DNA of 64,000 bases from Bacteroidota bacterium (GTDB lineage: Bacteria; Bacteroidota; Ignavibacteria; SZUA-365): positions 1-64,000 of the forward strand of contig JAEYUG010000081.1 in NCBI GenBank assembly GCA_023432805.1, given 5' to 3'. Made by a program: the position numbers and the translations under genes. The notes under the pieces were generated by a model, which was not told where the DNA came from, ran no database searches, and saw nothing but the letters and a program-made list of their open reading frames with translations. Numbering within the stretch: the first letter of the stretch is position 1; every line of letters starts with the position of its first letter. Shown in pieces: positions 59,492 through 64,000 of the stretch.

Positions 59492-60631
59492 CTCGACGTA
59501 CCGGCGTGGCACGCGTGTGTTGATGTTGGTGAGCACTTCGTAGGGGATTGTTCCCGCCAGCTCGGCGACCTCCTCGACCGTTATCGACTCGCCTCCCTGC
59601 GTGCCGATCAGCACGACCTCGTCGCCATTGTAGGCCGATGCGGTGCCGATGTCGACCATGCACTGATCCATCGAAATCCTGCCCACGATCGCATGCCGCG
59701 CTCCCCCGATCAGCACGGTGCCGCGATTCGACAGCGCCCGGAAATACCCATCTCCATACCCGACCGGAAGCGTCACAATACGCGTTTCACCGGGTGCCGT
59801 CCAGCTGTGATCATACCCCAGCGGCGTGCCCGCCGGCACCACCTTGAAGTACACCACACGCGTCCTGAACGACAGCACGGGGTGCAGTGCGATCGTGCGC
59901 GGTGTCTGTGCATCGGGATACACACCGTACAGCATGATGCCGGGTCGCACCATGTCCAGTATGGTGGAAGGATGCTGCAGCACCGCACCGGAATTGGCGA
60001 GATGCCGCACAGGCATGGGGAAGCCGTTTCGCGGGAAGAACTCGAGTGCGGTGAGAAATCGTTCGAGCTGAATGTCGGTGAACCGCGTGTCGACAGCATG
60101 CGAGGCTGCAAGGTGGGAGAACACGCCGCGGATCTCGCAGTGGCCGGCCGACATCGCCGCCGCGAACAAGGCAGCTGCAGACTCGTGCCGCATGCCGATG
60201 CGTCCCATTCCCGTGTCGATCTTCAGATGCACCCGCGCACGGCGTCCCATCGCCGCCGCCGTTTCCTCGATCTGACGCATCTTGTAGACCGACGATGCCG
60301 TCAGCTGCAGATCGAACTCGAGAAAATGCGAGATCTGGTTTCCGATGATGCCGCCGAGTACGAGAATGTCGGCGGTGACACCCGCGCGGCGAAGCGCGAT
60401 GCCTTCCTCGAGAAACGCCACACCCAGCTCGTCGACACCCGCGGCGAGCAACTCCTTCGATGTGCGCACGAGTCCATGGCCGTACGCGTTCGCCTTCACC
60501 GTCGCCATGATGCGTGCTGCCCCCACCCGCCCGCGCACCGCCGCGACATTCGCGCGCAGCGCGGCGAGGTCGACATCCACGACTGTGGGACGCAGCACGA
60601 GGGAATCGTCGAGCAGAACGGACTCAAGCAT
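59474..60631 (-). CDS. alr: Alanine racemase
   Basis: This 385-residue PLP enzyme makes D-alanine for peptidoglycan. PLP Lys46 is in IMATVKANAYGHG. VHLKIDTGMGRIGMR, VFSHLAASHAVD and VRPGIMLYGVYPD are present. VTLPVGYGDGYFRALSNRGTVLIGGARHAIVGRISMDQCMVDIG carries the catalytic Tyr region of the second subunit. The full barrel and C-terminal beta domain are present. It follows the PAS/GAF gene by 53 bases. A 16-bp tandem repeat overlaps its stop. Confidence 0.95.
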   Translation of the reverse strand: MLESVLLDDSLVLRPTVVDVDLAALRANVAAVRGRVGAARIMATVKANAYGHGLVRTSKELLAAGVDELGVAFLEEGIALRRAGVTADILVLGGIIGNQISHFLEFDLQLTASSVYKMRQIEETAAAMGRRARVHLKIDTGMGRIGMRHESAAALFAAAMSAGHCEIRGVFSHLAASHAVDTRFTDIQLERFLTALEFFPRNGFPMPVRHLANSGAVLQHPSTILDMVRPGIMLYGVYPDAQTPRTIALHPVLSFRTRVVYFKVVPAGTPLGYDHSWTAPGETRIVTLPVGYGDGYFRALSNRGTVLIGGARHAIVGRISMDQCMVDIGTASAYNGDEVVLIGTQGGESITVEEVAELAGTIPYEVLTNINTRVPRRYVESPTSL

Positions 60632-60684
60632 GGGGGATCACACCGATGGGAGAACCGGGAGCGCAGGAATGCGTCGCACCCCGA

Positions 60685-62982
60685 TCACGGCGCGACAGTC
60701 GTCGGAAGCATCCGGATCCACGTGCGCGAGCTTCCGTTGCCGTCTTCGAGTGTCGAGAGCGCGACCATGATCTCGCCGACTGCGGATTCCGCTGTCGCAC
60801 GCGCATCCTTGCCCGTGAGGAGACCCCCGATCGTCGCCCCGAGATCGGATTCTGGCGAGATGATCGTCGAGGGGACCGACTGCGCGGGCACATCGGCGAC
60901 GCCGACAAGACGACACGCTGCAGCATTGTGCAGCACGATAGCGCCCTCCGTGAAAAACTGCTCGATGCGCTTGTCCTTGCGCGCGCGCGATGCGGGAGTG
61001 GGATGAACCACGCAGAGCAAGCCCTCCGGTATGTCGTCGAGCACGGCGGCAGAGGCCGGGACCTCGCGGTTCGCCGTCGCCGCTCTCTCGATCCCTTCCG
61101 GCTGCGCCACATACAGCAGCTCGGTCAGCTCGTCGCGCTGACGGATGGGAAGAATGCGCCACGTCCACGCAGCGGTGCTGCCGTCGAACGAGGTCCATGT
61201 TTCCTGATGGGGGGATGACAGGTCCTCGCCCATCGCCGCGTCGTCCACTCGATCATACAGATCGCGATGCATGTGCGTATGCAGATAGTCCGACAGGAAG
61301 CTGCCGGTGACGCCACTCTTTCGGAAGGGTTGGTCGAGCATGTTGCAGTAGGCGCGATTCGCGTCGATCGTGGTGTAGGGTGCGCGCACCTCGAACAGGC
61401 AGTAGGCAGTCGGTACCGCATCGCGCAGTGCGGAGACGATGGTCGCCGTGCGCGCAGACTCCGCCGCGATGCGCCGGATTTCCTCGCGATTGATAATGCT
61501 CTCCAGTCCGTAGGCATAGATCTGGAAGATTTCATTGAGCAGCGCCAGCTCTCCTTCGAGGAAGTGATTGCGGTCACGCGCATAGAGGCTGACCACCGAC
61601 ACGACGTCGCCGTTGGCGACGATCGGAAACGACGCGGTCGAGAACAATCCCGCCCGCTCGCACTGCTTGCGCCACTGCTGCATGCGGGCATCATCCTGCG
61701 TGTCCGCGACCACCTGCATCTTCTGCGTCCGTGCCGCCAGACCGATCGGACCGTTCCCATACTCGCCTTCATCCCATCGCACGCGAATTTTCAGGAGAAA
61801 ATCCTGCGACTCTCCCATAGCAGTACTGGCCGTCACCTTGTGGTCGTTTTTCTTGATCGTTCCGAACCAGACCAGCGCGTAGTCGCCCGTCGACACGAGC
61901 GTCTCGCAGACCTTGTGCTCGAGCTCGTGCACGCTGTCGGCGCGTGCCGCGGCAAGACTGATTTCCCTGTGCAGCGTCAGCAGACGTGCTGTACGCCGAA
62001 CGTGCTCCTGATTGTCTTCGGTGACGTTGTGCAGGCGCATGCTCGCGACCGCTCCTGCCAGCACCTTCGATGCATCGAACATCGGTGCCGCATTCACCAT
62101 CAGAAAACGCTGGGTCCCGTCGGGTTGCGACATGGCGATGCGCTTGTTGACGACGGGCATCTCCTCGACCAGCGCAACGGTGACGGGATGGTCGCTGAAA
62201 CTCATCTGGTTGCCGCGCATGTCGACGATGCGCCAGCGGGGATCCACGACCGAACGTCCGATGATCTCGCTCTTGGGCAGCCCGAGCAACCGGTCCGCCG
62301 CCGCGTTGGTGTCGACAATGATCCCCTTGGTATCGACGATCACAACACCCTCGTTCACCGCTGCGAGAATCGCACTCTCCCGCATGCCGCCCATGGGCAT
62401 CGAGCTCTCGGTCTGTTCTTCCATGCCGATCATGCGGGCCACGCAGAGCACATAGGTGCGTCCCCGGTACGTGATGTGTGTCGCCGCAATCTCCTTGGTA
62501 ATAACGCTGTCGTCGGCGGCCAGGTGTCGCGATTCGAAGGTGATCGCCGTGCGTGATTTCTTCAGGGCGGAGACATGATGCAGCCACGCCGCGCGTGTCA
62601 TGTCGCTGTCGAGATCCGTCAGGGACATCCGGTACAGTGCATCACGTTCGTAGCCGAGCGTCTCGGCCATGGACGCACTGCCATAGACAATGCGTCCAGT
62701 ATCGGTCACGAGAAACAATTCGTCGCCTTCAACATCGGGAGCGAACTCGAGCAGTTCCTTCTCGTTGAACGAACTGGCAGCGCTTGCGGTGTCGAGCTGT
62801 TCGAGGCGCTGCTGAAGGAGCTGGAGCTCGCCGACGAGTTCCTGTTTCGTGTGTTCGGAAATGCGTGTCATGGTGTGCGGCTGGTCAATGGGGGATCCGA
62901 TCACGCGCTGGTGGGGCGCGAAGGACCGAACGTCGTCGTGCGGTTCGGCATTCTGCTGAATGCGCCGCTGTGAGGTGTTCAT
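60685..62982 (-). CDS. Multi-PAS/GAF sensory protein without recognisable output domain
   Basis: This 765-residue soluble protein has several sensory units. They include an N-terminal coiled segment (TRISEHTKQELVGELQLLQQRLEQLD) and PAS 1 (DELFLVTDTGRIVYGSASMAETLGYERD). PAS 2 is AILAAVNEGVVIVDTKGIIVDTNAAADRLLGLPKSEIIGRSV. A GAF domain follows (LTLHREISLAAARADSVHELEHKVCETLVSTGDYALVWFG and FSTASFPIVANGDVVSVVSLYARDRNHFLEGELALLNEI). PAS 3 is IVSALRDAVPTAYCLFEVRAPYTTIDANRAYCNML, with a further PAS-like end. No H-box, HATPase, GGDEF, EAL, HTH or receiver motif was found. It may signal through partners. A start at 62871 is an alternative. Confidence 0.78.
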   Translation of the reverse strand: MNTSQRRIQQNAEPHDDVRSFAPHQRVIGSPIDQPHTMTRISEHTKQELVGELQLLQQRLEQLDTASAASSFNEKELLEFAPDVEGDELFLVTDTGRIVYGSASMAETLGYERDALYRMSLTDLDSDMTRAAWLHHVSALKKSRTAITFESRHLAADDSVITKEIAATHITYRGRTYVLCVARMIGMEEQTESSMPMGGMRESAILAAVNEGVVIVDTKGIIVDTNAAADRLLGLPKSEIIGRSVVDPRWRIVDMRGNQMSFSDHPVTVALVEEMPVVNKRIAMSQPDGTQRFLMVNAAPMFDASKVLAGAVASMRLHNVTEDNQEHVRRTARLLTLHREISLAAARADSVHELEHKVCETLVSTGDYALVWFGTIKKNDHKVTASTAMGESQDFLLKIRVRWDEGEYGNGPIGLAARTQKMQVVADTQDDARMQQWRKQCERAGLFSTASFPIVANGDVVSVVSLYARDRNHFLEGELALLNEIFQIYAYGLESIINREEIRRIAAESARTATIVSALRDAVPTAYCLFEVRAPYTTIDANRAYCNMLDQPFRKSGVTGSFLSDYLHTHMHRDLYDRVDDAAMGEDLSSPHQETWTSFDGSTAAWTWRILPIRQRDELTELLYVAQPEGIERAATANREVPASAAVLDDIPEGLLCVVHPTPASRARKDKRIEQFFTEGAIVLHNAAACRLVGVADVPAQSVPSTIISPESDLGATIGGLLTGKDARATAESAVGEIMVALSTLEDGNGSSRTWIRMLPTTVAP

Positions 62983-63188
62983 GAGTCGGAAATCTTCAAT
63001 GCCGGTGCGATTTCACCGATCGCGTGCATGCAATAGTTCCGCGAAACGGAACCGGACGTGAGTCCCTCCCCTTGCTGCATCGAACCGGGCGTACGGCACG
63101 AACATCCCGCGCCAAACCTACGACAGAACCGCGACGTGCGCAAACAGTTCTGCAGCCGCGTCGTGCACGGCTTCCCCCGGAGGCACCC

Positions 63189-64000
63189 TCAACGCAGAAT
63201 CGTCACGAGCCTTCCTGCGACGGTGCCGCGCTGTGCTCCATCCCCCAGCCCCTCGCGCTGCATGCGCACGAGATAGGTTCCTGCAGGCAGATGGGATGTG
63301 TCGAGAGGAAGCGTCAGCGTGCCCCTGGCGCACCATCCGTCGTGGAGCGTCGCCAGGGTATGCCCGACCATGTCGTGCACGCGCACCGTCACGTGGGAAG
63401 CCTCCGCGATGTCGAGCACCACGCGTGCGTCGCCACTGGTACCGGGTGCGACCGGGTTGGGACGGATCTCGAACTGCATCCGGCCGGACGGAGGTGGTGC
63501 GCGGTCGACGGGGACGGTCGCATCGATGAGTGCGGTGTGGATCGACAAATCGGTGTTGTGCAACCGCGTCCAGATGGGACGCACGCGCCCGTCGTAGGCG
63601 GCGACGCAGTTGTAGTCGCCCATGAAGACGAACGGGGTCGGGAAGAAGGTGGATCCGGCGATGCGTTCGTTGCGGAAGGTCACGCCCCCATCTGTGGAAC
63701 GGGCGAGATAGACGTCGGTCGTGTCGCTGGCATAGTTGCGGCGGTCATAGAAGACGATGGCGAGTTCACCGGTGATCGGGTCCACGGCTGCCCAGGTGAA
63801 GAACTGCTCGCAACCGTTGCGCAGGGGATCGTCGTTGACGCGGATGGGGGCGCTCCACGTGTCGCCGCGGTCGGTCGAACGGACGATGAAGACGTCGTGG
63901 TCGCCGTTGCGGGCATCCACCCAGTTCACGTACAACGTGCCGCGCGTGGGTGCCGATGAGATGTCGGCCACAGTAATGGGAAGGCCGTTGGCGCGGTAGA
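63189..64000 (-). CDS. C-terminal part of a sialidase/BNR-like secreted protein with T9SS tail (5' end outside window)
   Basis: The frame is open to the window edge (the GTG seen at 63969-63971 is internal), so only the last 270 residues are visible. BNR-like blades appear: LYVNWVDARNGDHDVFIVRSTDRGDTWSAPIRVNDDP, ELAIVFYDRRN and VYLARSTDGGVTF. FFPTPFVFMGDYNCVAAYDGRVRPIWT matches the end of exo-sialidase-type six-blade propellers. The tail FEIRPNPVAPGTSGDARVVLDI, VRVHDMVGHTLATL, LPAGTYLVRM and GRLVTILR is the sorting domain. Enzymatic residues would be upstream and cannot be checked. Confidence 0.8.
   Translation of the reverse strand, partial: YRANGLPITVADISSAPTRGTLYVNWVDARNGDHDVFIVRSTDRGDTWSAPIRVNDDPLRNGCEQFFTWAAVDPITGELAIVFYDRRNYASDTTDVYLARSTDGGVTFRNERIAGSTFFPTPFVFMGDYNCVAAYDGRVRPIWTRLHNTDLSIHTALIDATVPVDRAPPPSGRMQFEIRPNPVAPGTSGDARVVLDIAEASHVTVRVHDMVGHTLATLHDGWCARGTLTLPLDTSHLPAGTYLVRMQREGLGDGAQRGTVAGRLVTILR

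Overview
The window is G+C-rich bacterial DNA, by eye above 60% G+C. It has the hallmarks of the FCB group (Bacteroidota/Chlorobiota/Kapabacteria/Ignavibacteria). At least four large secreted proteins end in the roughly 85-residue beta-sandwich tail used as a type IX secretion (T9SS) sorting signal. A T9SS plug-type protein (DUF5103-like), a DUF4270-like lipoprotein next to glgA, and a Chlorobium/Allochromatium-type 2[4Fe-4S] ferredoxin point the same way. A Kapabacteria- or Ignavibacteria-like lineage is my best guess; no marker gene in the window proves it. No rRNA, tRNA, CRISPR array, insertion sequence or prophage was found.

Layout. 1-2 kb: the end of a T9SS-tailed protein, then a hipBA toxin-antitoxin module. 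2-6.5 kb: a Crp/Fnr-type regulator behind a 1258-residue BNR-repeat T9SS client. 6.6-12 kb: envelope and housekeeping genes (NlpC/P60 peptidase, AI-2E family membrane protein, RlpA, EamA transporter, short-chain dehydrogenase/epimerase, methyltransferase). 12-19 kb: a GH76-like glycosidase, pruA, a TPR protein, a non-coding stretch with a polypyrimidine tract, and a GT-C glycosyltransferase. 19-26.6 kb: uvrA, a ferredoxin, a TSUP permease, and a NagZ-like GH3/beta-lactamase fusion. 26.6-30.6 kb: a second BNR T9SS client and a Yip1-family protein. 30.7-38.5 kb, all on the minus strand: rpiB, a TPR protein, an outer-membrane barrel, a DUF4270-like lipoprotein, glgA, a SpoIID protein and a small FN3-like secreted protein. 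38.6-45.6 kb: a lamin-tail T9SS client, a three-gene signalling cluster (7TM protein, hybrid kinase, NarL-type kinase with receiver) and a small conserved protein. 46.4-52 kb: an operon joining the T9SS plug-type gene to a flippase, UDP-galactopyranose mutase and two glycosyltransferases. 52-57.6 kb: a five-gene minus-strand operon argF-arcC-pyrB-like-rocD-cyclic-2,3-DPG-synthetase-like. 58-64 kb: a membrane protein, a lipoate ligase-type protein, alanine racemase, a PAS/GAF protein without an output domain, and the end of another T9SS client.

How the parts fit. The argF/arcC/rocD operon plus pruA could carry citrulline and ornithine to glutamate with ATP formation, although no arginine deiminase is present here. 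Its ATCase-like member has lost two acceptor-site residues (Lys84 to Glu, Gln231 to Asp) and may act on something other than aspartate. The plug-glycan operon could connect T9SS export to the surface polysaccharide on which T9SS cargo is anchored in better-studied species. Two families of short intergenic palindromes are the main non-coding signal: GACGGACG-CCCT-CGTCCGTC (five copies, three of them in a 27-bp tandem) and an approximately 82-bp double-hairpin element (two full copies and one possible partial copy).
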